Made by a program: the position numbers and the translations under genes. From assembly GCF_964355755.1 (NCBI RefSeq), contig NC_092675.1:15081312-15145311 (forward strand): a stretch of 64,000 bases of DNA, given 5' to 3'. Below, one piece after another: positions 1-41,006 of this stretch (position 1 is its first letter; each line of letters begins with the position of its first letter). Below the pieces are notes generated by a model. That model did not search any database. It saw nothing but the letters and a program-made list of their open reading frames with translations, and was not told the origin of the DNA. The stretch comes from Antedon mediterranea (lineage: Eukaryota; Echinodermata; Crinoidea; Comatulida; Antedonidae).

Positions 1-29057
<29,057 letters not shown>

Positions 29058-29974
29058 AAATAAATGACAAATGAAGAATAGAAGACTTGTAAATATTTAT
29101 TTTGGTGAAATATAACATTCCCATCATTGCGTTGCAACTGTAAATAAATTATTACATTCCTAAGACGAAAGTCACTCTGGTTGTGTCACATAAAATGGTA
29201 AAAGGAAGCCAAACGGAATTGTTATTAGGAACCCAATTGTGGGTGTCGTGTCGACCTAATGGAAATAAGTCATTTCAACCAATACCGATAACAAATGGAA
29301 TTGAACTACTTTTAACATGCATTACTGTACGTAATAAATATGAATAGGCCTATACAAAAGTGATTGAAAAGAAAAACAATATTTGTAAAGAAATATTGAA
29401 ATATTAAAAATAAAAATAAAAAAATTAAAACGTAGACATAATTACCAATGCAGCGTTTTTAGAAAGTGTATGCTAGTCTAATGTTTAGATCATTATTGGG
29501 ATGTGTGCGTGTCGTGGGGGTTATATTTGTTGATTTTGAATATTATTGTGTAGGTCTATATAAAATCAGTGTGATTACCGTCCCCCCATAAACAAAATAT
29601 ATCTAAATTTCTAAAGTCTCAAACATTTTTTTTCTCGAAAACTTTGAAAATGTATTTAAACTTTGTTAATTTAAATTATGTTAGAAACAGATATTTTGTT
29701 TGTGTTTCTAGAACCGTACCATCGGTACGGATAGTTATTATAGTCAGCATATCATTAGAGTAAATGTAAGTTATGCAATTTCAATAGTTTTATATACATT
29801 ATTTCTTTTGTTATTATTTTGTACAAAAATCAAAATTTTAATAATATATATATATATACTTTTCTATATTTTACATATTTGTTTATCAAATAAATGTGAC
29901 AATGTCAGTTGGGCATGGTTGGTGATTTTATTAATTTGAAATAACATACAGTTTGAGTTTTATAATGTTAATAA
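29058..29974 (+). other. Tie 3' UTR and flanking sequence
   Basis: Putative polyadenylation signals AATAAA at 29059-29064 and 29143-29148. The remainder is AT-rich, with a short palindrome ACCGTACCATCGGTACGG near 29712 and a short TA run at 29846. No further gene seen. Confidence 0.5.
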
Positions 29975-31296
29975 CTAGAGGGTGAGCTCGCTTCGCTCGC
30001 TCCCCCTCTAGGAAGTGTAGACGATGGTTTTCGGAATGATAATGTTCTACTTATACGTTTTCTGTCGGTTACCATTATTGAAAATGCTTGACATTCGTAA
30101 AACTAAACTCCTTTGTTTCACAGTGTTTTACAGTAGATGATTAATAACATTTTAAAGTACAGTTTTTATTGTTTGGTAGGGCCCTTTGGGGAGGCGGAGG
30201 TCATTTGAGGGAGGTGCTTATTCGAGGGATATATGTTAAATTTTGTAGTTTTAATAATATGGTAACATTTATAATCAAATGAAATCCTCTAATAGATATG
30301 AAAAGTGCTAAAAAAGAATAACAAATACTTGGTAAATTGTAAATAACAGTGAGGTGAATTCTAATACAAATAGTATAATTGTGTTGTTATAAATATGTGG
30401 ATGGACGTTTATTAGATAGTTGGGTGGGGGGGGGGGGTTATTATTCAAAGTGATGTTTTATTGGAGAGGCGTTTATTCAAATGAATACCATCCTAATAAT
30501 TATTAATACATTATTGAATTTAATCATCTTTTGAAACTAACTGCCGTGACAGAGTGGGCCCAAGAAGGCAGACATCTCGGTCCTAACGGGACACAGGAAG
30601 ATATCCTACAGTTATTCCTGCAAGCTTACTCAATAAAACTCAGCTATCGGGATTTCACTCGAAAAATGTCTTATAATCAAATCTCCCTATGTAATTTTAT
30701 AATACTATTTCCCACAATATATTCTGATTCTTTATGGCGTATATTTAATTTGATCTTTATTAATTTGCAGTATAATTCCTATTCTTTAACTACTGTACAT
30801 TCACACACGCGCGATATGTTTTAAAATAAACAAAAAACTGAAATGGCTATGATTAATGGCCAAATATATCTGGGTTTTTTTTTCGTCTTCCAAAGGGACA
30901 CTATTGATTGATGGAAAGTGCCTGTTTCCAGTCACCTTTAGGGTCAAATCTATTATTTTAACTGCTCCCTTGTGTTTAAAAGAGAGAAAATATTTGAAAC
31001 TAAGGTTGTTGCAAGGTGAACTTATCTTAAACCCGGAAATTACTTTGACCGGGAAGAAATGAAATTGAGAGGAAAATCTAATTTTGAAATCATAAATGTT
31101 GTTAAAAAACTCTTTATAATATCTTCCTAAGATATAAATATGGAACAATAGCGTCGGCGTGAACACTAATGTTATCAAATCTACGTTTCGCGGTACATCT
31201 CGGATAGATAAGGTAGGTATCCAAGGCGGAGATTTTTACCGAAGTTTTTGCATTGTGCTCGCCTATGTCAGAATTAACCATAATTTATATATAGAT
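29975..31296 (+). repeat. Dispersed repeat R2, copy 2 (1.3 kb)
   Basis: Full-length match to 6785-8098 with the same CTAGAGGG hairpin start, a poly-G run at 30424-30437 and the same TATATATAGAT end. An extra 'ttgttgcaag' near 31007 separates it from copy 1. Confidence 0.85.
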
Positions 31297-31454
31297 TCAC
31301 ATCTTTTGCCATAAATCTCAGAAAAAGAATTTGAGGCACTATTAGTTTGTTGGTTTGAGGTTATTACCAATTTGGGACTCGCCATCATGTAGAAAGCAAA
31401 AGTCTGTGACGTAATCACTCAGGCGCAGGATTGGTTAAAGCAAACAATCGCATA

Positions 31455-32055
31455 ATATAGCAAATGATTAGCTATATTTGAAAATGCTTAAATAGCATTA
31501 ATAAAGCATCAAATAAGCAGAACATAGCATGTACACTTGCTTTAGCTCATGATTCAGCTACATGTGCTATTTCCGCTTAAGCATTTCATCAGCTATTGGC
31601 AAGAATCACTTATAGCAATTCTTAAGCAGTCAATAGCGTTCACTATGCTTAAGCAAATAATAGCATAATATAGCAAATTATTAGTTCTATTTGCTTGTAA
31701 GCATACTATAGCAATACTTAAGCAGTCAATAGTATTCACTATGCTTAAGCAAATAATAGCATAATATAGCAAATTATTAGCGATATGTGAAATGCTTAAA
31801 TAGCATTAATAAAGCTTCAAATAAGCAGCACTTTGCTTAAGCAAATAACATACTGCACTGCATTGCTGTGGTAACATGGAGCTAAACCATTCATGTGTGG
31901 AAATTAAAATCACCCTGCTTAAGCAGCTTATTCCGTTAAAACATCCAGTATCGCATTAAATTGCAAACTACATACATACAGTTTGCTGTTGGTAAAAGTT
32001 GGCCACCAACAATGCAGTGTTTAAGCCATAGAATAATTTTTGGAATTAACCTTCC
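31455..32055 (+). repeat. Repeat R3, copy 1 (TAGCA/CTTAAG-rich)
   Basis: Built from recurring words ATAGCA, GCTTAAGCA, AGCAAATAATAGCATAATAT and AAATTATTAG in both orientations. Contains an internal duplication of about 110 bp (about 31620-31790) that copy 2 lacks. Ends TTTTGGAATTAACCTTCC. Confidence 0.8.
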
Positions 32056-32060
32056 TTCTT

Positions 32061-32682
32061 GATGTTTTATTGGAGAGGCGTTTATTCAAATGAATACCAT
32101 CCTAATAATTATTAATACATTATTTAATTTAATCATCTTTTGAAACTAACTGCCGTGACAGAGTGGGCCCAAGAAGGCAGACATCTCGGTCCTAACGGGA
32201 CACAGGAAGATAGCCTACAGTTATTCCTGCAAGCTTACTCAATAAAACTCAGCTATCGGGATTTCACTCGAAAAATGTCTTATCATCAAATCTCCCTATG
32301 TAATTTTATAATACTATTTCCCACAATATATTCTGATTCTTTATGGCGTATATTTAATTTGATCTTGATTAATTTGCAGTATAATTCCTATTATTTAACT
32401 ACTGTACCTTCACACACGCGCGATATGTTTTAAAATAAACAAAAAACTGAAATGGCTATGATTAATGGCCAAATATATCTGGGTTTTTTTTCGTCTTCCA
32501 AAGGGACACTGTATTGATTGATGGAAAGTGCCTGTTTCCAGTCACCTTTAGAGTCAAATCTATTATTTTAACTGCTCCCTTGTGTTTAAAAGAGAGAAAA
32601 TATTTGAAACTAAGGTTGTTGCAAGGTGAACTTATCTTAAACCCGGAAATTACTTTGACCGGGAAGAATTGAAATTGAGAGG
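32061..32682 (+). repeat. Repeat R2, internal segment (duplicated with R3)
   Basis: Matches 30452-31060 of R2 copy 2, including the extra 'ttgttgcaag' word, and is followed directly by R3 copy 2. Therefore the R2-R3 pair was duplicated together in tandem. Confidence 0.8.
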
Positions 32683-33186
32683 ATATAGCAAATGATTAGC
32701 TATATTTGAAAATGCTTAAATAGCATTAATAAAGCATCAAATAAGCAGAAAATAGCATGTACACTTGCTTTAGCTCATGATTCAGCTACATGTGCTATTT
32801 CCGCTTAAGCATTTCATCAGCTATTAGCAAGAATCACTTATAGCAATTCTTAAGCAGTCAATAGCGTTCACTATGCTTAAGCAAATAATAGCATAATATA
32901 GCAAATTATTAGCGATATGTGAAATGCTTAAATAGCATTAATAAAGCTTCAAATAAGCAGCACTATGCTTAAGCAAATAACATACTGCACTGCATTGCTG
33001 TGGTAACATGGAGCTAAACCATTCATGTGTGGAAATTAAAATCACCCTGCTTAAGCAGCTTATTCCGCTAAAACATCCAGTATCGCATTAAATTGCAAAC
33101 TACATACATACAGTTTGCTGTTGGTAAAAGTTGGCCACCAACAATGCCGTGTTTAAGCCATAGAATAATTTTGGAATTAACCTTCC
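32683..33186 (+). repeat. Repeat R3, copy 2
   Basis: Nearly identical to copy 1 without the internal duplication; same end at ATTAACCTTCC. Confidence 0.8.
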
Positions 33187-33455
33187 ACCGATTTTACCCC
33201 AAAATTTAATGAAACCATTCAGTTATTAATATATTAGACCTTAAACCATTTGATATCATTCCAATTAATGCTCAAAATTGTATGGCTATATTTTAAAAGT
33301 GGTATACTCGTTAGGCGTTTTACATAAGGTGTTTTAAGTGGAAGGTGATTAAATCCTGGCAGTAAGCCTATACATCTTTACTGATGTTGTATACATCAGG
33401 AACATTTTGAATAAACTTTTCATCGATTTTACCCCAAATTATAATACAACCATTC
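33187..33455 (+). other. Spacer with flanking direct repeat
   Basis: CGATTTTACCCCAAA...ACCATTCAGT occurs at both ends (about 33187-33222 and 33424-33457), so this 230-bp piece may be an insertion or a local duplication. No gene. Confidence 0.5.
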
Positions 33456-34713
33456 AGTAGGTTCAGTTCATAGTTGAGATTATTTAGAGGGTTAGGTTCA
33501 GTTCATAGTTGAGATTATTGAGAGGGTTAGGTTGGTTAGGTACAGTTTATAGCCGAGGTTAATTAGAGGGTTTGGTTCAGTTGACAGTACAGATCAGATA
33601 TTATTTAGAGGGTTAAGTATAGATGAAACTTTGACAAATTATGAAAAGGGATGATTCAGTTGATAGTTGAGATTATTTAGAGGGTTAGGTTCAGTTGATA
33701 GTTGTGATTAATTAGAGGGTTAGATTCAGTTCATAGTTGAGATTATTTAGAGGGTTAGATTCAGTTGATACTTGAGATTATTTAGAGGGTTAGGTTCAGT
33801 TCATAGTTGAGATTATTGAGAGGGATAGGTCCAGTTCATAGTTGAGATTATTGAGAGGGGTAGGTTCAGTTCATAGGTGAGATTATTTAAAGGTTTTAGG
33901 TTGAGTTGATAGTTGAGATTATTTGAATTATTTAGAAGGTTTAGGTTCAGTTGATACTTGAGATTATTGTTGTTCAGTTGATAAATCAGATATTATTTAG
34001 AGGGTTAAGTATAGATGACACCTTGACAAATTATGAAAAGGGGTGATTCAGTTGATACTTGAGATTATTAAGACGGTTAGGTTCAGTTCATAGTTGAGCT
34101 TATTGAGAGGGTTAGGTTCAGTTCATAGTTGAGATTATTTCGAGGGTTATGTTCAGTCCATAGTTGAGATTATTTAGAGAGTTAGGTTCAGTTCATAGTT
34201 GAGATGATTTAGAGGGTTAGGTTCAGTTCATAGTTGAGATTATTGAGAGGTTAAGGTTCAGTTCATAGTTGAGATTATTTACATGGTTAGGTTTAGTTCA
34301 TAGTTGAGATTACTTAGAGGTTAGGTTCTGTTGGTAGTTTAGATTATTTACTGGGTTAGGGTCAGTTGATACTTGAGATTATTTAGGGGCTTAGATTCAG
34401 TTCATAGTTGAGATTATTTACAGGGTTAGAATTAGTTGATAGTTGAGATTATTTAGAGGGTTAGGTTCAGTTCATAGTTGAGATTATTTAGAGGGTTAGG
34501 TTCTGTTGATAGTTTAGATTATTTAGAGCGTTAGGTTCAGTTCATAGTTTGGATTATTTAGAGGGTTAGGTTAGGTTCATTTCATAGTTTAGATTATTTA
34601 GATGGTTAGGTTCAATTGAGAGTTGAGATTATTTACAGGGTTAGGTTCAGTTGATAGTTGAGATTATTTAGACAGTTAGGTTCAGTTCATAATTGAGATT
34701 ATTTAGAGGGTTA
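33456..34713 (+). repeat. 35-bp minisatellite, left array
   Basis: About 35 units of TTAGGTTCAGTTCATAGTTG plus AGATTATTTAGAGGG. Variants alternate CATAGTTGA and GATAGTTGA. A diverged higher-order block (GACAAATTATGAAAAGGG, TGATTCAGTTGAT) occurs at about 33625 and 34020. Each unit holds GGGTTAGG once. Confidence 0.95.
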
Positions 34714-35837
34714 TAGTAGAGAGGCCAAATACACAAAAGTCCTCTATAAAAAGTTTGGGAGGCATTTTTTGTTAATAGCAGGCAACCATGTTGAATGTAT
34801 CCTTTGTGGGGTGACAAAAACGATAGGGGTGGATACCATCTTCAGTTTTGGGTTTTAAGGTCAGTTTATGTGGTCAAGAGGTCAAACAAGGTCAAAATAT
34901 AGGATTTTTTTTTATTCACGGAAAATCATCTACATCATCAGATCTATCCAAAAAGGTATATCTGAAGATCAACTGATGCTTCATATTATAGTAATTATGA
35001 GATAAACATTTAATTTTACACATAAAAACATAAGAAATTAAATATAAAAATGTCATTTTCTCAAAATGTTGTTTTCACATATTTCTGTAAAGTACACACA
35101 GTTTTTTAATAGGCTTTTCCCAGTCTTTTGTAAATTTGTCCTTTTCATGTTGTCCACCAGTCATCGTTTTGATTTTTGTCGGAAAAAATAGGTCAAGTGT
35201 TATTAGTATGAAACGCCATATGTGCCAAAAGATTGGTCTTTTACTATAATATTAATATTACCTATAATAATGTAATACAGTAATATTTAGAAATTTGTTT
35301 TTAGAAAAATTATTAATATTACCTATAATAATGTAATAATATTTATTTGTTTTTAGAAAAATTTAGAAAACAGAGACCCCCCTATATTACCTAATGTCGA
35401 GATGTTTTTGTTTGGGTCAGAGACCCCCTATAATGTAATTATTTAAACATTTTTTTCATTATTTCAATGATACAAGTTTTTATTGAAGTTTGTTGTTTCA
35501 AGAAATCTCGAAAGAAAAACCTGGGTATCGAGTCTTTGTTTTCAAAAACTCTAACTATTGAACTTTATCGAGGTTGGAAGGAGTGGTAAATGGGGACTTC
35601 TTCTTGAGGCCTTCGCATCTATGCTATCATGGCTGACGGTGATAACAAATATAAACTCCTTAAGTAATTAAGAAGTCCTTTATACACATGGATAAAGACG
35701 GTTTTAATGTTATTTACAAACATTACGTTACGTACTGTGTCCAGGTATGAAATCCATTTCTCCCAAAAAGTAAACGCACTTGAAGAGGACAACGTCATGC
35801 GACAAATCAAATTCCAGCTATCCATTCTTATTTATAT

Positions 35838-36142
35838 GAAGATCGTTTAAAGTTTCTTGGCCTAACAACCCTGTATGACAGACGAATTCATGGTGACTTG
35901 ATTGAAAATTTTCAAAAGATTTCGAGGGTGTAGCCAAGGAAGACTTCCTTCAAATAAGATGCAATCTAAGCAGAAATACACGAGGACATCAGCTTAGACT
36001 TTTTAAACCTAAATTTCACAAAGGACTGATAGAAGATCCATTTTTTCACAATTAGTAATTATATATTTTAATAGTTTGCCAACCAAAGTCGTCATTTCTG
36101 AAACCACCAACACATTTAAAAACCGATTGGATTCGTTGTAGA
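35838..36142 (+). pseudogene. LINE reverse-transcriptase tail inside the TIR element
   Basis: EDRLKFLGLTTLYDRRIHGD then frames ending FNSLPTKVVISETTNTFKNR plus LDSL, the usual C-terminus of CR1/L2-like reverse transcriptases. At least two frameshifts. Confidence 0.7.
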
Positions 36143-36399
36143 AATGAGGTTAAAAGGGTAAACAAATTTACCTATCTAAACTATCAGAACCAATATTCTA
36201 AACACTGAGTGGATGATTGATCAATTCAAAATAGAATCATTGGTATAACAAGAAACGCTGTAATTCATTGATAGGTTCTGCATGACATGGTCAGACTGAT
36301 CACGAATCACACATAATACACAATATTCTTTCGAACTGACAGATGATAAGGAAGATCTTATATTCAAAATAACAACTTAATGAAAGAAAAAAAAACAGT

Positions 36400-37625
36400 A
36401 GAACTTAGAACTTCATGAGCCACTGAGAAAGCATCGCTCTAAACCTTTGCGGATTTCTATAAGGCAACTGTTTCGATAAAGTACATAAAAACTGACTTAA
36501 AATCTGCTGATCAACCATTGGAGTATGATCATAGCCCAATTTTAATATCTTTAACCAAATATGACTTCACATATCTTGATGGATGGCGTTGAAATATCCA
36601 CAGATGTTCCAGAAGAAAACTTACAATAAAAACATGATGGCCATGCACTATAGGATGCAGTAAACATGGCTGTAAACATTTGGTGACTATGCAAGTATTT
36701 ATGCAAGTTACCTAGATATTTCGTCATTTTGTTGTATTTGATCATTACATTGGAAAGGGGTGGATAAAAGCAGTGACACGATTGAAAGGATAGTCCCAAT
36801 GTACTAATCTGTACTTCCGTATGTGTTTTGGGCCACACTCATCGGTTTGGAGGTGAACAAATATCACACAGTTTTTAGACATTCTTTATGTCAATAACAA
36901 AGAGCTTGCAATTATACATGAAAGTTGATGTTAATAATGATATGCACTTTGTAACAGTAGCCTTCAAAAGTATGGACGATGTCTGGTATAGTGAACAATA
37001 AAGTGGTTGAAAACCTATTAAGAATAATCTAACCAGCTTCCATGCCATTACAGGTTGCAGCACGTCATTATTTGCTGGTTATGGGAAGAGGTCATACTGG
37101 AAATCATTTGTAACGCATCCACTCCTTGTAAATGGAATTGATTAAGATTAAGACTTTCCACGTACAGTGTACACTAAAGTTTAGTATTGCCAAATATATA
37201 TGGTACTCTTGAGCAGATAACTGTATAATAACAGACTACTCTTTGGTGCTACCTCCATCTAGACTCAGTGACCATATACCATTAACCCTAGTGATATATA
37301 TTTCCCTTAAATATTAAGTATTTCACTTCACTCAATAAATATTTAAGTACCTGTATTTCTACTTCGGGAAACACTTAAAATTAAAAAAACTCACCTATGG
37401 TGAATACAGATATCATAGAACCTAAACATACGAGCCAACTATCAGGCAGAGATCAGTATGTGGCCTAAATGAATCGGGTCGTTTGGAAGCCCCTAACCCA
37501 GTTGTCAGTTTGGAACTTGTTACATGTGTATGTAAACTAAAGAGCCAGATGAAGTTGTTACAGAAAGCATGCATATGTGGTTGTGATTCAATCGTTTGCC
37601 GTTACCCAGATGGCCAGTAGGCATT
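36400..37625 (+). pseudogene. Degenerate ORF with HAxTGC...FAGxGK motif
   Basis: Plus-strand frames include FHAITGCSTSLFAGYGKRSY then WKSFVTHPLLVNG (about 37036-37134), and farther on a Cys-rich stretch CVCKLKSQMKLLQKACICGC. The HAxTGCDT...GKGK pattern followed by a Cys-rich end recurs in uncharacterised, repeat-associated proteins of invertebrates. Function unknown; many stops. An open minus frame at 36551-36838 is probably only a shadow. Confidence 0.45.
37290..37425. repeat. Partial copy of the GGCCGTATTCACC MITE
   Basis: TTTCCCTTAAATATTAAGTA and TTTCACTTCACTCAATAAAT are the inverse of the core at 28483-28540, and TGGTGAATAC at the right end matches its TIR. Confidence 0.65.
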
Positions 37626-38164
37626 ATATATCAGTGCTTGAAGAAATACCCACCTCAGAGCGTTACCTCCTTCCATCCCAGACAAATTTTGAATATTGGC
37701 ATGTGCCCATGCCGCCCATTACTCCCAACCCACAAATCCTCTGTGACCGTTTTTAAATGAAATTTAAGACATTCCAGTGGGCCTCCAATTTCGGTTATTT
37801 TGATACTCTAGGACTCATCCTCTCCATTCCTTGAACACCTTCCAGGAGTGACTCAAAAAGTTTAAAATCTTCCCAGTACAATTCTGGTCTTTTTGACACC
37901 ACACTATAACCATCAGCCAAAGGCTATCATGAAAATTATATTTATTTCAATTATTAATACCGATAATTAACAGGTCTGTGCTCTATTTTTTCTTATGACC
38001 TTGAAAATGACCTTTAAACTTGTAAGTTGAAAAATTGATGAACTTCACCATCTGCAGCAATATGTCAATAATGATCCAATAATGGTTACATTTCTTTTAA
38101 TTAGCTTATATGTTGTTGAAAACAGCTTAAACCTCTATTTTACCATATTTGACCTTATAACCTT

Positions 38165-38185
38165 GAAAATGACCTTTGACCTGAA
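38165..38185 (-). promoter_or_regulatory. DR1-type nuclear-receptor motif in transposon end
   Basis: Minus strand AGGTCAAAGGTCA (38170-38182) is a perfect direct repeat of AGGTCA with one spacer base, the RXR/HNF4-type site. Nearby are TCAAGGTCA-like half sites at about 37998. Sequence match only; no evidence of use. Confidence 0.3.
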
Positions 38186-38309
38186 ATTTGAGAGCGGCAT
38201 CCACCCCTATCTTTTTTGTCATCCCATAAGGGATATATTCCACATGGTTGCCTGCTATTAACAGAAAATGCCCCCCATGATGAAAAAGCACACATTGGCC
38301 GCCCTACTA

Positions 38310-38453
38310 TTAGGTTCTGTTGATAGTTTAGATTATTTAGAGCGTTAGGTTCAGTTCTTAGTTGAGATTATTTAGAGGGTTAGGTTCAGTTCATTGTTGA
38401 GATTATTTACAGGGTTAGGTTCAGTTGATACCTCAGATTATTTAGGGGGTTTG
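38310..38453 (+). repeat. 35-bp minisatellite, continuation after TIR element
   Basis: About four units in the same orientation as 33456-34713, interrupted again at 38452. Confidence 0.9.
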
Positions 38454-38687
38454 TAGAGCCCGCAAATGTAATAATTGTCCACATATGTAAAATTAACCGC
38501 AAATGTCAAAACATGTCTCCCTCAAATGTAAAATAACCGCAAATGTCATAGCATAATAACTGCAAATGTAAAAATAACCGCAAATGTGAAAAAAAATCTT
38601 GTGCAAATGTAAAAATCTACTTGAAATGTATACATAACACCTCGCCTACAAATGTGAACAATTTCATTTTTCCCTCAAATGTAGAGA
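38452..38687. mobile_element. Short CAAATGT-rich insertion in the minisatellite
   Basis: About 235 bp, starting TGTAGAGCCCGCAAATGTAA and ending CCTCAAATGTAGAG, with some eleven CAAATGT words, several as CCGCAAATGT and AAAATAACCG. Minisatellite resumes on both sides. Class unknown; possibly a repeat-rich MITE. Confidence 0.6.
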
Positions 38688-38750
38688 GTTAGGTTCAGTT
38701 CATAGTTGAGATTATTTAGAGGGTTAGGTTCAGTTAATAGTTGAGAGTAG
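38687..38750 (+). repeat. 35-bp minisatellite, last units of left array
   Basis: GAGTTAGGTTCAGTTCATAG and one more unit, then unique sequence. Confidence 0.85.
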
Positions 38751-39225
38751 TATTGGAAACCTTTGGAGAAAACAAAAGAAATCTGTTGTATAAGAATTAT
38801 AGGAAAACAAAGGGTTTGCTAATTAAAATCCTAGGCTAACAAATGGGGTTTCTATAGGAGGAGCATAAGTACAGGGAAACAATAAGAAATCTACTTGATT
38901 AAAGTTAGGAAAACAAATGGGTATTAATTGGATTATACCAGGTGTGTTCGTAGAATGATGGAGGTCATGACAAGAGAAATCTAATTTTTATTAATTAATA
39001 GAATGTATAGTTTTAACAAAGCGGAAGTTTTGATATAGAGTGTATCACAGGTGTTTTACAATTACTGATAATACTCACAATGAGTGCTTTGTTTTTTTTC
39101 GAAAATAAGATTTAATCATAATATAAAAGAGGGAATTATAATTAAGAAACGATTGTTTGCTAGCATTTGCGTGATTTAATTGGTCAAAAGTAATAATACA
39201 GTTTGGAGCTCCCCTTGAAATTCAG
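38751..39225 (+). other. No gene recognised; may belong to the Polinton remnant
   Basis: AT-rich; words such as GGAAAACAAA recur loosely. No confident frame. Confidence 0.35.
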
Positions 39226-40665
39226 GCGGGAATGTATGTAATGGATATGTTTTTTTCCGGAGAATGTGATGTTTGTGGGTTAAGACTAAAATCTTTTACG
39301 GTGATGACGCATGCTTCCAGTTCTGTGAATGTATTCAAAAAATATCCTTATGGTCATAATATTACATGCCTTGCTCATAACTATCAAGCTTATGATAGTT
39401 ACTTTGTAATGCGTTATTTGTATTCATGTGGTGTTGTTCCAGATGTCATAACTAAATAGTGGATTCTTTCTACTAAAATTAAGAGTACTACTATTCGTTT
39501 CATTGACTTGATTTTCTTATTTGGTACGAGCAGAGGCGAGGTGAAATGTTTGATTTAAAGCGTCAGCAAATTGATTATTGCGTTAGTGACGTGGACATTC
39601 TTAGGCGTTGTTGCTTATCATTTAGACACATATTCAAACGAGTAACTAGATCCTAGATCAGGAAGGGGTCGATCCGTTTTCTAACGGTTTAATAACCAAA
39701 GCCTCAGTCTGTAATTTTGTACTTTCTAGAAACATTTTGAAGCCGAATACAATTGCTCTTTTTCAACCAGCAGATTACTTAACTACAGAGACTCATTCTT
39801 TTGCCAGTATGGAGTGGTTAAGTTATGAATCAAAACGACGTGGAATCCATATTCAGCATGCTCATAATGGTAATGAGAAATGCTTCGGTAAGTTGATAGG
39901 GCTTCGTTTGAACCAAACTTCCTATTTGAATTTATTGGATGTTTATATCATGGCTGTATTAAGTGCTATCGTCCAAAAATGGTCTAAGCATGGCAGATTC
40001 ATAAAATCTTCTTATCTGAAACAGACGTTTCCTCAGTACTAGTATATTAACATTTGGAACAACATTAAGAAGTCCTTAAAACTACGGAATTAGCCGTCAT
40101 TTTTTATGTACCTGCTATTTATCCTACACTTAACCCTCGAGAACTTTTTTTGGAGTGAGAACCAATGCCGCTAGATTGTTTTACCAAGTTAAAGATGATC
40201 AGCAGATTAGCTATGTTGACTTCACTAGCCTTTATCCTTTTACAACAAATACGGAACATATCCGATCGGACATCATGAAAAGTTATCTTTTAAAGATACT
40301 CGTGAGTATTTTGGTCTGGTTCAATGCACAGTTAGTCCTCCAAAAAAGCTGCACAGTATTTGTTACCCTACTGGTAATTTACCCGAACATTCCTCTCTCC
40401 AGACATAATTTATCATTACCTATCTATGTTGTCACATTTTATAATCATTTACGGCAACATACCGGTTTACCGGTTGATTTATCCCTTAAAATGCTGTTTT
40501 AAAGATTCATGCTTCATCGTTCGTTCCTACATAATTTCTAAATAAGTAGACTCATCTCCGTTCTACTTCCTGACAATTTACTTTATGAAATAACCCAGTT
40601 ATCTTTACATACCTATAAGACAATAATAACACACGATGTACAGTATTAATATTAGATGTCGAACC
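39226..40665 (+). pseudogene. Type-B DNA polymerase remnant, Polinton/Maverick type
   Basis: Three broken blocks in order: CLAHNYQAYDSYFVMRYLYS (exonuclease region), NTIALFQPADYLTTETHSFA with GIHIQHAHNGNE (39737 on), and a block near 40155 with SYVDFTSLYPFTTN, the SLYP nucleotide-binding motif of family B polymerases. This is the protein-primed polymerase of Maverick/Polinton transposons, which are related to some DNA viruses. At least three frameshifts or stops. No integrase, capsid or terminal repeats are recognised nearby, so only a fragment remains. Confidence 0.7.
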
Positions 40666-41006
40666 ACAATGGCCGCATCACTCGTGTTATCGTCTTCTCA
40701 TAGTTTGGACGGTACCAATCGCTACGAGGGGTATTCCTTAAAAGTACAATTTTTTTAGGGAGCGCTATTTATATATCTTTATTTCAGACTATAACATCAT
40801 GATATAAATAACACACAGGAATTAAGCTGTGAAAAAAAAATATTTGTCATTATAATGATTGCAGTAATGTCCTCTATACAGTATACATTCAGTTTTTTTC
40901 ACTTGATATGCCAAGAGCAAAGTAAACATTCTTTAAGAAATTTTAGCCAACCAGGTGACAGCTTACGTAATTGACAGTGACGTGAATTATAGTGCTGTTT
41001 CAGTAT

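Larger units (their letters stand above)
34714..38309. mobile_element. 3.6-kb TIR element inserted in the minisatellite (TSD TTA)
   Basis: Ends TAGTAGAGAGGCCAA and, inverted, TAGTAGGGCGGCCAA. The inverted similarity goes on for about 130 bp (GTTAATAGCAGGCAACCATG, GATAGGGGTGGAT). Flanking TTA at 34711-34713 and 38310-38312 reconstructs the minisatellite GGGTTAGG, so the target duplication is TTA. A 3-bp duplication fits PIF-Harbinger-like elements, but no transposase is recognised. It carries an RT tail, a degenerate ORF and a MITE. Confidence 0.8.

Noticed and set aside
30531-30824. 97-codon frame in R2, also at 32140-32433, as a gene
   Set aside because: The frame is lost in R2 copies 1 and 3; the two matching copies are a recent local duplication.
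33456-34713. Possible CRISPR-like regular repeat array
   Set aside because: No unique spacers, unit is continuous, and the surrounding genome is animal; it is a minisatellite.
33456-38750. GGGTTAGG as telomeric repeat
   Set aside because: Only one TTAGGG-like word per 35-bp unit, with host genes on both sides; not a telomere. Remote derivation cannot be excluded.
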